From JACVRW01 sp963835705 (GTDB taxonomy: Bacteria; Actinomycetota; Thermoleophilia; Solirubrobacterales; Thermoleophilaceae), in assembly GCA_963835705.1 (NCBI GenBank), contig CAWIGR010000022.1, positions 1 through 64,000 of the forward strand: DNA of 64,000 bases, in the 5' to 3' direction. The translations under genes were made by a program, and so were the position numbers. Within the stretch, counting starts at the first letter, position 1, and each line of letters opens with the position of its first letter. A model generated the notes under the pieces. It was given only the letters and a program-made list of their open reading frames with translations. It was not told the DNA's origin and did not search any database. Below, in pieces: positions 1-7,200 of the stretch.

Positions 1-9
1 GTTCCCTCT

Positions 10-315
10 TCAAGGTACGCGCAGCGTCTCGTCGTAGCCCCCGATGTACAGCAGCGGTTCGCCGGTCCGCGACTCGACCTCCTGCGGGGCGGCGAAAACC
101 CTGCATCCAGTACAGGTCCAGCCCCGTCATCCGGTACAGCTTGGCATTCCCGAACCGGAGGACGAAGGCGACATAGGACGGCGGTGCGGGAGCGGCGACT
201 CCAGCACCGCCGCCCGGAAGTCGACGGACGCCGGCCCGTCAACGACGTGGAACCGCTTCGTGCGGATCGCCGCGAGTTCTTGTTCGAGCCACTCGAACAT
301 CAGCCGGCTCTCCAT
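10..315 (-). pseudogene. Cassette protein of unknown function, two frameshifts
   Basis: The ATG at 315 opens a frame reading MESRLMFEWLEQELAAIRTK. It shifts near 200 into a frame containing YVAFVLRFGNAKLYRMTGLD, and shifts again near 95 (a run of four T) into a frame ending in LLYIGGYDETLRVP with a TGA at 10-12. Joined, the three pieces give a coherent protein of about 100 residues, so the coding content is preserved and only single-base indels break it. The start lies just beside attC 317-412, as expected for a minus-strand cassette. No family was recognised. It could be a true pseudogene or an uncorrected sequencing error. Confidence 0.5.
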
Positions 316-316
316 C

Positions 317-412
317 GCCGAACATCAAGCTCACCTGCCCGGCCCGCTCGGTGAGCTATGAATCTCGAAGCACCTACTTGCGGGCCGGGTCAGGTGCAGC
401 GCCTGGTTCGAC
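317..412. repeat. attC-like site 1
   Basis: Outer cores are GCCGAAC (317-323) and GTTCGAC (406-412), one mismatch from perfect inverted complementarity. The inner arms CACCTGCCCGGCCCGC and GCGGGCCGGGTCAGGTG pair, leaving one unpaired T in the right arm. The central part forms a variable terminal loop. At 96 bp the length is within the normal attC range. Confidence 0.7.
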
Positions 413-437
413 GGCACCACCACGCCACGCTCGGGCT

Positions 438-926
438 TCAGCCCTTCCGGTCGATTTCCTTTACCATTCGGTCCTTCTCGTTCCAGTAGTCATCCTGGCG
501 AGTTTCGCCGACAGTGATGATGTCTTCCACGTACCTAAAGCCGCAGCAAGCTGCCGCCTCGCGAAGCTTCTCTGGCGTCGTCTCGGACTCGAACAACGTG
601 AAGAACAAGTCAGCCAGCAATCCCTGCACCGTGGTCGCGATGTCATGTGTCTCAGGGCTATCATGAGAGCCGTGCATGAACCACTGCCGGCCTTGGCCAA
701 CACAGACCAGGGTCTGGTCAGCGTTCGTGCACCAAAGCGGATACGCCACATCGACGTGCGGCGGCACGTTACAAGTCCAGCCCTCATCCGGGCTCTCGAC
801 CCAGTAGTCGAAGCATGCCGGGCGCGATGCTGAGAAGAGGAATGAAACAAGCGACGGCTCGAAGTTTAGGGCGGCGGCAATTCCTGGCGTGAGCGACTTC
901 ACCTTCGGATGGTTCAGGTCACGCAT
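438..926 (-). CDS. Cassette protein of unknown function (162 aa)
   Basis: This is one of the few undamaged cassette ORFs. The protein starts MRDLNHPKVKSLTPGIAAAL, is rich in Trp, Cys and acidic residues, and has no signal peptide or membrane segment. Its size and composition recall SMI1/KNR4 (SUKH) immunity-type proteins, but no diagnostic motif was seen, so this is only a suggestion. It fills the cassette between attC 1 and attC 2 and its stop lies 26 bp from the attC 1 core, the typical spacing of a cassette gene to its attC on the minus strand. Confidence 0.65.
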   Translation of the reverse strand: MRDLNHPKVKSLTPGIAAALNFEPSLVSFLFSASRPACFDYWVESPDEGWTCNVPPHVDVAYPLWCTNADQTLVCVGQGRQWFMHGSHDSPETHDIATTVQGLLADLFFTLFESETTPEKLREAAACCGFRYVEDIITVGETRQDDYWNEKDRMVKEIDRKG

Positions 927-989
927 GGCACTTATACTAGCTCACAGATGCGTTGAGTTTTCCGGCGCATCGACTCAGTCATAGCTGCC

Positions 990-1087
990 GCCGAACGCTC
1001 GGCTAAGCTGCCGGGGCCGCCTGCAAGGACGTTGAAGCTCGGAAAACCAGGATGGCGGCCCCGGTCAGCTTCAGCCGTTGGTTATCC
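990..1087. repeat. attC-like site 2 (variant GTTATCC core)
   Basis: Cores are GCCGAAC (990-996) and GTTATCC (1081-1087). The arms AAGCTGCCGGGGCCGCC and GGCGGCCCCGGTCAGCTT pair with one unpaired base at the same place as in the other sites, although the stem sequence is quite different from theirs. Spacings between core and stem (8 and 9 nt) match attC site 1. The structure is conserved while the sequence is not, as in true attC sites. Confidence 0.7.
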
Positions 1088-1099
1088 GACGATCTGCGT

Positions 1100-1729
1100 T
1101 CAGAGTAACACTGGCCGCACCAACGCAGATGCCAAGTATACTCGCAATGCGGTATCAACCATTTCTTCTGGAGCATCGATAGGTCGGGGAAAGCGAAAGC
1201 CAAGCAATCGGCCAATCTTTCCCCCGCAAATCGATACTCCACCATCGCCCATCTTAAACACCGTCGATACCAATTCGACTTTATAGGTGTCATCATTCAA
1301 GGGAGGCCGCGAGACGTTTTATCTTTGTGTCTGGTAAACGTCGTGTGCTTTCCGCAGGGGATTCCATCTGGGATTTCGTTTCCCCACGCGAACAGTTCAC
1401 CACCGGCAGCAATCTCGAATTCATCTTCGGTTGGCAGCCTCCAGCCGTGTTTTGCGAGTTGTGAATCGAATCGACTGCATGCCTCTTGCAGGTTTGCGAC
1501 ATCGCCGTAGTCGTCGCAGGTAAAGAGTGTGTCCCACGGCACCGCAATTGTCGAGATTCTGAACGGTGCAATCGAGACCGAGCGCCGTGGTGAAAAGAAA
1601 AGCGTTCGGAAATCATGGCCGAAGGCAAACTCGCGACATGGATTCCGCCGCCTTTTTCGGCAGCACGCTGTCGAAAGCGCCAACCCAGACTCGACCGTGC
1701 CGGGAAAATCTATAGAACTCGAACTCCAT
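1100..1729 (-). pseudogene. SUMF1/formylglycine-generating-enzyme-like cassette protein, frameshifted
   Basis: The ATG at 1729 gives MEFEFYRFSRHGRVWVGAFD, then the frame shifts near 1640. The middle frame contains GWRLPTEDEFEIAAGG followed by AWGNE, which resembles the RLPTEAEWEYAARGG...WGN signature of SUMF1/EgtB-type domains (established family signature). A further shift near 1310 leads into a frame with VFKMGDGGVSICGG, ending at 1100. Total length would be about 205 residues, shorter than catalytic SUMF1 enzymes, so it is probably a diverged relative. Its cassette is bounded by the matched variant cores GTTATCC and GGATAAC. Confidence 0.5.
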
Positions 1730-1746
1730 AGCAATTGGGACGTTTC

Positions 1747-1842
1747 GGATAACATCAAGCTCACCTGCCCGGCCCGCTCGGTGAGCTATGGATCTCGAAG
1801 CACCTGCCTGCGGGCCGGGTCAGGTGCAGCGCGGGGTTCGGC
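1747..1842. repeat. attC-like site 3 (variant GGATAAC core)
   Basis: The left core is GGATAAC (1747-1753) and the right core GTTCGGC (1836-1842); stem arms are identical to attC 1, again with the extra T. The left core is the exact reverse complement of the unusual right core of attC 2, which bounds the other end of the same cassette. Confidence 0.7.
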
Positions 1843-1851
1843 CTCGCCGCG

Positions 1852-2442
1852 CTACCAGTCGTTTGACGCCGCGAAAACATACCAGTCTCCGAACAGGTGG
1901 TGATGCCCATAGTGGGCGTTCCCGAACGGGGTGCCCTGACCGTTGGGACGAAACGCGAACCCATAGGACATCTGGTCCGGGCCGATCCCGTCCGGCCCAG
2001 TGGCGGTCCGGAAGAATACCCCGCCCCGTTTGTCCAATGCGTACCGATCCACGCGGTATGGCCCCACCTGACTGGCCAACTCGTCGCCGCGGAACTCTTC
2101 GTCGGGGGCGTCGTCCACGAGCCCGCGCAGGTCCGCATGGCAGAATGCGAAGGCGATCCGCTGCGGGACGTGGAGCCAGAGCAGCCCGAGCGTGCCAAAC
2201 ATAATAACTGCCGATCGGACTCCCCACCACCGCCGCCGAACGGGCGACTCCGGTCGTGTGGCTGGGTCGCGGACGGCCAGCCCGAACAAGAGCAGGAACA
2301 AGAAGCCCAGCAGCGGCAGAGAGACGCAGAGAAACGGAAACCCGAACACCAAGTCCTCGATCATCCCCGGCCACACGGCGAGCGTGAGCAGGCTGATACC
2401 GCCGAGCGCAGTCAGAAAGAAGACGACACACACCCGACGCAC
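1852..2442 (-). CDS. Cassette-encoded membrane protein of unknown function
   Basis: This is an intact ORF of 196 residues from a GTG at 2442, preceded by a CCGGAGG-like ribosome site; an in-frame codon at 2466 lies inside attC 4 and is less likely. There are two strong hydrophobic segments near the start (VCVVFFLTALGGISLLTLAV and FLCVSLPLLGFLFLLLFGLA), a third around residue 80, then a soluble tail ending YVFAASNDW. The stop lies about 10 bp from attC 3. No family was recognised. It is probably an inner-membrane protein with a cytoplasmic or periplasmic C-terminal domain. Confidence 0.6.
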   Translation of the reverse strand: MRRVCVVFFLTALGGISLLTLAVWPGMIEDLVFGFPFLCVSLPLLGFLFLLLFGLAVRDPATRPESPVRRRWWGVRSAVIMFGTLGLLWLHVPQRIAFAFCHADLRGLVDDAPDEEFRGDELASQVGPYRVDRYALDKRGGVFFRTATGPDGIGPDQMSYGFAFRPNGQGTPFGNAHYGHHHLFGDWYVFAASNDW

Positions 2443-2449
2443 CTCCGGG

Positions 2450-2545
2450 GCCGAACGTGAGGCCACCCGCCGGCCCGGCGCGGTGAGCGGTGACTACTCG
2501 CTGACTCTAATCGCCGGGCCGGCCGGGTGCAGCGGAGGGTTCGGC
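2450..2545. repeat. attC-like site 4
   Basis: Cores are GCCGAAC (2450-2456) and GTTCGGC (2539-2545), perfectly complementary. The arms CACCCGCCGGCCCGGC and GCCGGGCCGGCCGGGTG pair with one unpaired base. The loop sequence differs from sites 1 and 3. Confidence 0.7.
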
Positions 2546-2565
2546 CGATCTCCGATAAGACAAGC

Positions 2566-2853
2566 CTACCGCCAAAACTGCCACCTCCTGGTCTGCTGTT
2601 GGGTTCTTGTCAGCCGGGTTGACTCAGTGCTCATCAATCGGTCGATCACCCAGCATCCGCAGCCGGACCTCCTGACGCAGCCGTGTGATCGCCCCTGACG
2701 CAAATGCTCAAGTAGCTCGGCATCAGTACAACCTGACTCCTCAACCGCATCGGCCAGAATTGGCATGACCTCCCAGCACTGCTCTTGGATGATGGTGCGG
2801 GCGAGATCCTTGACCGTGCACGTCAGCCAGTTTGGATCGATCTGGGGTCGCAA
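2566..2853 (-). CDS. Small cassette protein (planctomycete-type, unknown function)
   Basis: A TTG start at 2853 gives 95 residues containing WEVMPILADAVEESGCTDAE and CGCWVIDRLMS. The pattern 'ILADALEEAGCTDAxxLxH...CWVxDLLL' is, from memory, a very common small domain in Planctomycetes proteins of unknown function. The ORF overlaps the end of the Clp N-domain ORF upstream by about 30 bp and stops 21 bp from the attC 4 core. It may be a second cistron of the same cassette, or a C-terminal domain of the upstream protein separated by a frameshift. Confidence 0.55.
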   Translation of the reverse strand: MRPQIDPNWLTCTVKDLARTIIQEQCWEVMPILADAVEESGCTDAELLEHLRQGRSHGCVRRSGCGCWVIDRLMSTESTRLTRTQQQTRRWQFWR

Positions 2854-3284
2854 CTGCTCGCGAACACCTCGGCTCGTGCCACATCAAGCTGAACGCCGAG
2901 GTGAATGAGTACCTGAGCCGCGACCCCTTCGTTTCACGGATCAAGCCTAGGAGCAAGTGCTCAAGTACCAACAAACTCATGCCAAGCTCGCGGGCCTCGG
3001 TGCCGGCGAGCTCAATGACGTTCTGCGAACGAGGAGTGCGTCGGAGTCGGCCCATAGCACACGCCGCCGGGCGGTCCGCGCTGGATTATCCTTTCGACCT
3101 CTCCGGCGGATGTGGCAGGAATCAATGTCCAGGTAGCTCAGGACATTGGCAGCGACGCCGGAGCCCTCGTTGACCAAGCCCAAGAGAATGTGTTCGTGCC
3201 AATGTACTCGTGGCTAAAGCTACGAGCCTCTTGCTCCGCCAGCTTCAGGGCCCGGTCAGCTTGACTGGTGAACGGGATCGCCAC
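2823..3284 (-). pseudogene. Tandem Clp N-domain protein, frameshifted cassette gene
   Basis: A GTG at 3284 follows a GAGGGG ribosome site. Frame 1 reads AIPFTSQADRALKLAEQEAR then EYIGT; one missing G at about 3195 throws the frame, and the next frame continues HILLGLVNEGSGVAANVLSY. A second repeat begins RTPRSQNVIELAGTEARELG and is broken by one missing G in a GGGG run near 2925, resuming VAAQVLIHLGVQLDVARAEV. These are two Clp_N (R-domain) repeats as in ClpA/ClpC, without any AAA module. Such stand-alone Clp_N proteins exist and may bind Clp substrates or partners; the role here is unknown. It is unrelated by origin to the actinobacterial clpC at 7.7 kb. Confidence 0.65.
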
Positions 3285-3316
3285 AATCAGCCCCTCGACT
3301 TCCAACAGCCCCTGCG

Positions 3317-3414
3317 GCCGAACGTCAAGCTCACCCGCCGGCCCGGCGGAGTGAGCCGCTGACCACTCGCTGATCTTAACCGCCGGGCCGGTCGGGTGTA
3401 GCGGAGGGTTCGGC
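3317..3414. repeat. attC-like site 5
   Basis: Cores are GCCGAAC (3317-3323) and GTTCGGC (3408-3414). The stem arms CACCCGCCGGCCCGGC and CCGGGCCGGTCGGGTG again carry a single extra base in the right arm. Length is 98 bp. Confidence 0.7.
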
Positions 3415-3424
3415 GGTGCCCCCG

Positions 3425-3762
3425 TCAGATGGGCCCCTGACTTGGTGCCGGTACGTGTTCGTACTCCACGGTCAGGGAGATCACATTTGGCCCCTTCGAT
3501 GGCTTGACGACGAGGCGTGGACAGAACTCTCGTGGTTCTGTCAACTTCGCGTCTCGTCGATGGCGGCAACGACCAGTTCTGCCGGGCGGCCCGGCCACGC
3601 GAACAAGTGGAGCGAAACCTCAAGCGGCCGGCCCCCCCGTCGTGCACCTAGCACAACGACAACACGCTGGCCGTCGAGTGGCGTCCCAGGGCCGCCATTC
3701 TCTGCCGTGGTCAGGTATGCCTCGAACGGTGGTCCCGGGAACGGCAGTTGATCAGAATCCAC
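3425..3762 (-). pseudogene. Unknown cassette protein, one frameshift
   Basis: The ATG at 3762 opens MDSDQLPFPGPPFEAYLTTA and runs through VVVVLGARRGGRPLEVSLHL to AAIDET. A shift near 3548 leads into a frame with KPSKGPNVISLTVEYEHVPA and a TGA at 3425-3427. Joined, it is a soluble protein of about 110 residues with no recognised family. It occupies the cassette between attC 5 and the IS-interrupted attC 6. Confidence 0.5.
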
Positions 3763-3808
3763 TCGCTCAACCCCCGACGTGCCTCCGCTGGCCGAACATC
3801 AAGCTCAG

Positions 3809-5330
3809 AGCGTGTGAATTTTTTGGCTTCTGGCGCGTCGTAATGGCAACCTTACTCGCTGTGCTTACTCGACGCCAGAGGTTCGCCATGTCCCAGCCAC
3901 GACTTCGCCTTGCCCGCCGCGACCAGATGACGTTCCGCTGCGAATCCCTCGATCAACTCCTCCCGCCCGACCACATGGTCCGCACCGTCTGGGCCTTCAC
4001 TCTGCAACTCGACCTCCGCCACTCTACGCCACCATCAAGGCCGTCGAGGGCCACGCCGGCACACCCGCACATCGACCCCCGCATCCTGTTCGCACTCTGG
4101 CTCTACGCCACCCTCGACGGCGTCGGCAGCGCCCGCGAACTCGACCGGCTCTGCACCGACCACACCGCCTACCAGTGGCTCTGCGGCGGCGTCTCGGTCA
4201 ACTACCACACCCTCGCCGACTTCCGCGTCGCCCACCCCGACTGGCTCGACGGCCTGCTCACCGACACCGTCGCCGTGCTGCTGCACCAGGGACCTCGTCA
4301 CCCTCCACCGCGTCGCCCAGGACGGCATGAAGGTGCGGGCCTCCGCCGGGGCCGACACCTTCCGCCGACAGCCCACACTCGAACGCTGCCTGGCCGAAGC
4401 CGAGGAGCAAGTCGAGGCACTCTCCCGTCAAGCCGACGAGAGCGACTCCGCGGCTGTCACGGCGCCAGCAGGCGGCCCGCGAGCGAGCCGCACGCGAGAA
4501 GGCCGAACGCCTGCAGGCGGCCCTGGACCAGATCCCGGCGTTGCGGGCGTCCCGCGAGGCGTTCAAGAAGGGGACAGGCGACCAGGCCCGGGCCAGCACA
4601 ACCGACCCCGAGGCCCGCGTGATGAAGATGCCCGACGGCGGTTTCCGGCCGGCCTACAACGTGCAGTTCGCCACCGATGTGCAAGCGGACTCGTCGTCGA
4701 TGCGACGGCGGTCGCAACCCGCGGGACCGACAACGGACTGATGGGGCCGTGCGTCGAACGGATCGTCGCGCGTTACGGCCGGGCTCCGAAGGAAATGCTG
4801 GTGGATGCGGGCTTCGGTTCGCTGGAGGACATCGACCGACTGGCCGACGACGCACGGCGACGACGACGTACATGCCGGTGAAGAACGAGAAGAAGCTGCA
4901 GGCGCAGGGCAAGGACCCCTCCGCGCCGCGGAGGGCGACACGGCGGCGGTGGGGGACTGGCGGGTGCGGATGGGGACTGCGGCGGCTCAGGCGATTTACA
5001 AGAGTCGGGGTTCCAGGCGCCGAGTGGGTGAACGCCGGTTGTCGCAATCGCGGTTGGTATCGGGTCTGCGTCCGCGGCGTGGCGAAGGTGACGTGTTGTG
5101 CCCTGTGGCAGGCCCTGGCCCACAACCTCGTGACGACGCACCGTCGGTTGAAGAGCCGCGAGAACTTGGCCGAACCATTAGGAGGATCCTGAGCGCACCG
5201 CCAGGAGGACGCAGGTGGAGAACAGAACGGATAACGGAAAACGAGCGAACACCGCCACGGATCACAGGGGGGTGAAAACCGACGCCAGAATCGGCTTCAC
5301 CGCTCACCGACGATATTGATTCACACGCTC
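3809..5330 (+). mobile_element. IS5/IS1182-like insertion sequence with intact ends
   Basis: The left end is GAGCGTGTGAAT at 3809-3820 and the right end ATTCACACGCTC at 5319-5330, a perfect 12-bp terminal inverted repeat. A direct TCA flanks both sides (3806-3808 and 5331-5333), a 3-bp target duplication of the TNA type known for the IS1031 group of the IS5 family. The 1,522-bp length suits IS5/IS1182 elements. The transposase frame inside is broken. Intact ends and duplication point to a fairly recent insertion. Confidence 0.8.
3888..5192 (+). pseudogene. IS5/IS1182-type DDE transposase, several frameshifts
   Basis: The ATG at 3888 starts MSQPRLRLARRDQMTFRCES and reads through the N-terminal InsH/DUF772-like region (LDQLLPPDHMVRTVWAFTLQ, then IDPRILFALWLYATLDGVGS and YHTLADFRVAHPDWLD). 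Near 4290 the frame moves to one containing QDGMKVRASAGADTFRRQ, then about 4480-4680 to one with MKMPDGGFRPAYNVQFATD, then VDATAVATRGTDNGLM and MLVDAGFGSLEDIDRLADDA, and finally ALAHNLVTTHRRLKSRENL. The order of conserved blocks is correct for the family, so at least four single-base shifts separate otherwise good coding sequence. Confidence 0.75.
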
Positions 5331-5578
5331 TCACCTGCCCGGCCCGCTCGGTGAGCGATGAATCTCGAAGCACCTACATGCGGGCCGGGTCAGGTGCAGC
5401 GAAGGGTTCGGCCTCAGCGGCGATTGACAGACCGACCCGGCAGAATACCGTCAGCTACCTGTTCAGGGAGGTGCCCGATTCACCGCTGCACACTTCTCGA
5501 CACCAACTGGGCGAAACTCGGAGACATTTTCGGTATCGGTGGTCGGTCGGGTAGAATACAGACGCTCGCCCAATTGTC

Positions 5579-6022
5579 GTGATCGAGGTGCGGCCATCGA
5601 GCCACCCGATTCGGACTACACTTTTGTTAATCGCCGCCTTCATCGCTTTTGACCGGCTGTTCTTGGTCGCAGGTGTTCCGCCTCTCCCTGACCGTGGTGG
5701 ACAAGACCGACGGCAAGCCCATCCCGGGTGCCGAAGTGGATGTCGATGCCTCCCTGACCAACGAAGAGCAGAAACACAACCCGGTGGAGACAGGGCTTCT
5801 GACGGACGAAGCGGGCCGTCTCGAATACGACCTTTCAATCCCCGGGTATACGCCCACGGCATCGGGTGGAGAGCGGTGGTATCTGATGGTCAGGAAGGAG
5901 GGATACGAGCCGGTAGTGATCGACATCAAGCCGAACCCTCCGCCGGGACGCCAGCCGGGACAAGCCTCTGTCCTTTGACCGTTAAGGTCGAGATGCGACC
6001 GGGAAAAGTCCCAGCCCGCTAG
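5579..6022 (+). pseudogene. Lipoprotein with carboxypeptidase-regulatory-like domain, frameshifted
   Basis: A GTG at 5579 gives MIEVRPSSHPIRTTLLLIAA. If one T is removed from the TTTT run near 5650, the signal peptide continues into a lipobox LTGC followed by SWSQVFRLSLTVVDKTDGKP, a beta-sandwich start typical of CarboxypepD_reg-like domains (IPGAEVDVDAS, GLLTDEAGRLEYDL, RWYLMVRKEGYEPVVIDI). A second shift near 5975 changes the tail; one frame ends VKVEMRPGKVPAR at 6022. It is an exported lipoprotein in the cassette between attC 6 and attC 7, read on the plus strand, opposite to most of its neighbours. Confidence 0.55.
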
Positions 6023-6050
6023 TCTTCCTCAACCCAATCGCCCTCCTGTG

Positions 6051-6145
6051 GCCGAACATCAAGCTCACCTGCCCGGCCCGCTCGGCGAGCTACGAAGAAC
6101 CCGAAGCATTGTCGCGGGCCGGGTCAGGTGCAGCGGCGGTTCGGC
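6051..6145. repeat. attC-like site 7
   Basis: Cores are GCCGAAC (6051-6057) and GTTCGGC (6139-6145). The stem arms match attC 1 with the same unpaired T; the loop has diverged. Length is 95 bp. Confidence 0.7.
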
Positions 6146-6328
6146 ATTCCCAGTCGCGGGAGCACCTCCAAGACATCCGAAGCTGACTACTGGCCAATAG
6201 CCCAACGCGAACGACATCCACCAGTTCTTCGTGATCGCCCGATGACGGCGACGAATGTTGCACAACCCCCAGAGAACAAATAGAACCCCGAGTCGAACCC
6301 CTTGGACGTAACGGGAGCAGTTAGCCAT
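6065..6328 (-). CDS. Putative small membrane protein in a cassette
   Basis: The ORF starts MANCSRYVQGVRLGVLFVLW and contains a second hydrophobic stretch (MSFALGYWPVVSFGCLG). The reading frame runs on into attC 7, so the last residues are translated attC sequence, seen in many cassette ORFs. Another frame over the same bases (MSRWLTAPVTSKGFDSGFYL) is also plausible and the two may be pieces of one frameshifted gene. No family was recognised. Confidence 0.3.
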   Translation of the reverse strand: MANCSRYVQGVRLGVLFVLWGLCNIRRRHRAITKNWWMSFALGYWPVVSFGCLGGAPATGNAEPPLHLTRPATMLRVLRSSPSGPGR

Positions 6329-6354
6329 CGCGACATCGCATCACTCTCCGCTGC

Positions 6355-6441
6355 AAAGGTAAATCTGTCCAGCCCGGTCGGTGAGTTACAAACTCCCAGA
6401 ACTATCATCGCGGGCCGGGTCAGGTGCAGCGATGGTTTGGC
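6355..6441. repeat. Degenerate attC-like site 8
   Basis: The right half is well preserved (CGCGGGCCGGGTCAGGTGCA, core GTTTGGC at 6435-6441). The left half keeps only CAGCCCGG and GGTGAG, and no clear left core is seen. It is probably an inactivated attC. Confidence 0.55.
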
Positions 6442-6488
6442 CTACAGATGCTACCCGATGTCGAGCATGGAATCGACAATGCCGGCGG

Positions 6489-6880
6489 TCACTTCCACTG
6501 ATCCCCGGGTGAAGGGCCCAACTTCGGAGGGCGGACTGGCCGGCCCGCCCACCAGCCGACGCAGAACCCGAAGCAGGTGTTCGCCGCAACAACGACGAGA
6601 GTCGCGAGCCAGCCGAGACCTAGACCCCGGCCAGTGCCCGCGACGGAAGAGCCCAACAAATCCGAACGCGAGTGCGAACCGACTGGCGACCTTCCACTGC
6701 CCCTCTCCCGCCGGCCGCCTTGCCCACCGCACGTAGATCGCAGCGACCGGGGCGAGAAGCCGGTTGAGAACCCCGAATATCCCGAGCCCTGCCGCGAGGT
6801 TCTCGTCGCCGAATGAGACCTCCGAGGAGCCAGCCCACCCACGTACCAAGACAGACGCAGGCCGGGAGTCCGATCGCCAA
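6489..6880 (-). pseudogene. Small membrane protein in pieces (two frameshifts)
   Basis: Three overlapping minus-strand frames each carry part of a hydrophobic protein. The first is MAIGLPACVCLGTWVGWLLG from 6880; the middle contains LGIFGVLNRLLAPVAAIYVR and FALAFGFVGLF; the last contains ATLVVVAANTCFGFCVGWWA and stops at 6489. Joined they make a protein of about 130 residues with three or four membrane segments and an Arg-rich loop. It has no recognised family. Confidence 0.4.
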
Positions 6881-6949
6881 ACCGAGAGCTAGGTGTGGCC
6901 ATGGAGATCGCCCGCGACCGGGCGGGACAGCCAGGGCGAGGAACCCGTG

Positions 6950-7190
6950 TCAGGTGCGATACGACTCCGAGGAAAGCCCCACCGCGAGGTACTCTCCGTC
7001 TGGGAGGCAGAGGATGATCGCCGGCCCACGTGCCAGGGCGAGCGTGTCTTCGGTTGCATCCGAGTCAGCTCGGATACCAGTCGCATTCCCAACTCGGTCT
7101 TCTGTCCGCTCGCCCGACTCATACTCGACGATCAGCCCCCCGCCCTCCGCCCGGACCGTTCTCGGGAGTCGGCATCTAAGACTGAAGTAG
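6950..7190 (-). pseudogene. C-terminal fragment of an unknown cassette protein, cut at the join
   Basis: The frame ends at 6950 and contains AEGGGLIVEYESGERTED and LARGPAIILCLPDGEYLAVG. It reads open back across the junction, but the upstream codons belong to the actinobacterial SARP gene in another frame, so the N-terminus and start are missing. It reads as a soluble beta-rich domain and no family was recognised. Confidence 0.45.
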
Positions 7191-7200
7191 CAGTTCCAAC
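7170..7200. other. Breakpoint between planctomycete-like and actinobacterial DNA
   Basis: Below this point the DNA carries attC repeats and frameshifted small ORFs at lower GC; above it GC rises sharply and actinobacterial core genes begin. Two unrelated genes on the same strand, one lacking its N-terminus and one lacking its C-terminus, meet within a few bases. No attC core, inverted repeat or integrase gene was seen at the exact join. Confidence 0.65.

Larger units (their letters stand above)
3792..5412. repeat. attC-like site 6, split by an insertion sequence
   Basis: The left part is 3792-3808 (core GCCGAAC plus spacer ending TCA); the right part is 5331-5412 (starting TCACCTGCCC, core GTTCGGC at 5406-5412). 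Removing the IS and one TCA copy restores a 96-bp site nearly identical to attC 1. The insertion falls at the base of the left stem arm and should stop the site from folding. Confidence 0.75.
1..7190. mobile_element. Integron-type gene cassette array without integrase (planctomycete-like)
   Basis: Eight attC-like sites (317-412, 990-1087, 1747-1842, 2450-2545, 3317-3414, 3792-5412 split by an IS, 6051-6145, about 6355-6441) separate short units that mostly carry one small ORF each. Seven sites have 7-bp outer cores of the form GCCGAAC...GTTCGGC and a 16-17 bp stem with one extra base in the right arm. This is known integron cassette architecture; an array lacking intI is called a CALIN. In known attC sites the extrahelical bases lie on the R'' side, which here makes the minus strand the cassette coding direction, agreeing with most ORFs. 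The left end continues beyond the window; the right end is cut at the join near 7190. The planctomycete assignment is inference from the proteins. Confidence 0.7.

Noticed and set aside
1003..1296. Minus-strand ORF ending NQRLKLTGAAILVF, and others ending NPxLHLTRPA
   Set aside because: These tails are translated attC sites; the ORFs are reading through the recombination sites, not separate genes.
1..7190. CRISPR array for the repeats of the first 7 kb
   Set aside because: Repeats are about 96 bp, imperfectly palindromic and 290-900 bp apart (1.6 kb with the IS), with ORFs between; no 20-40 bp spacers.
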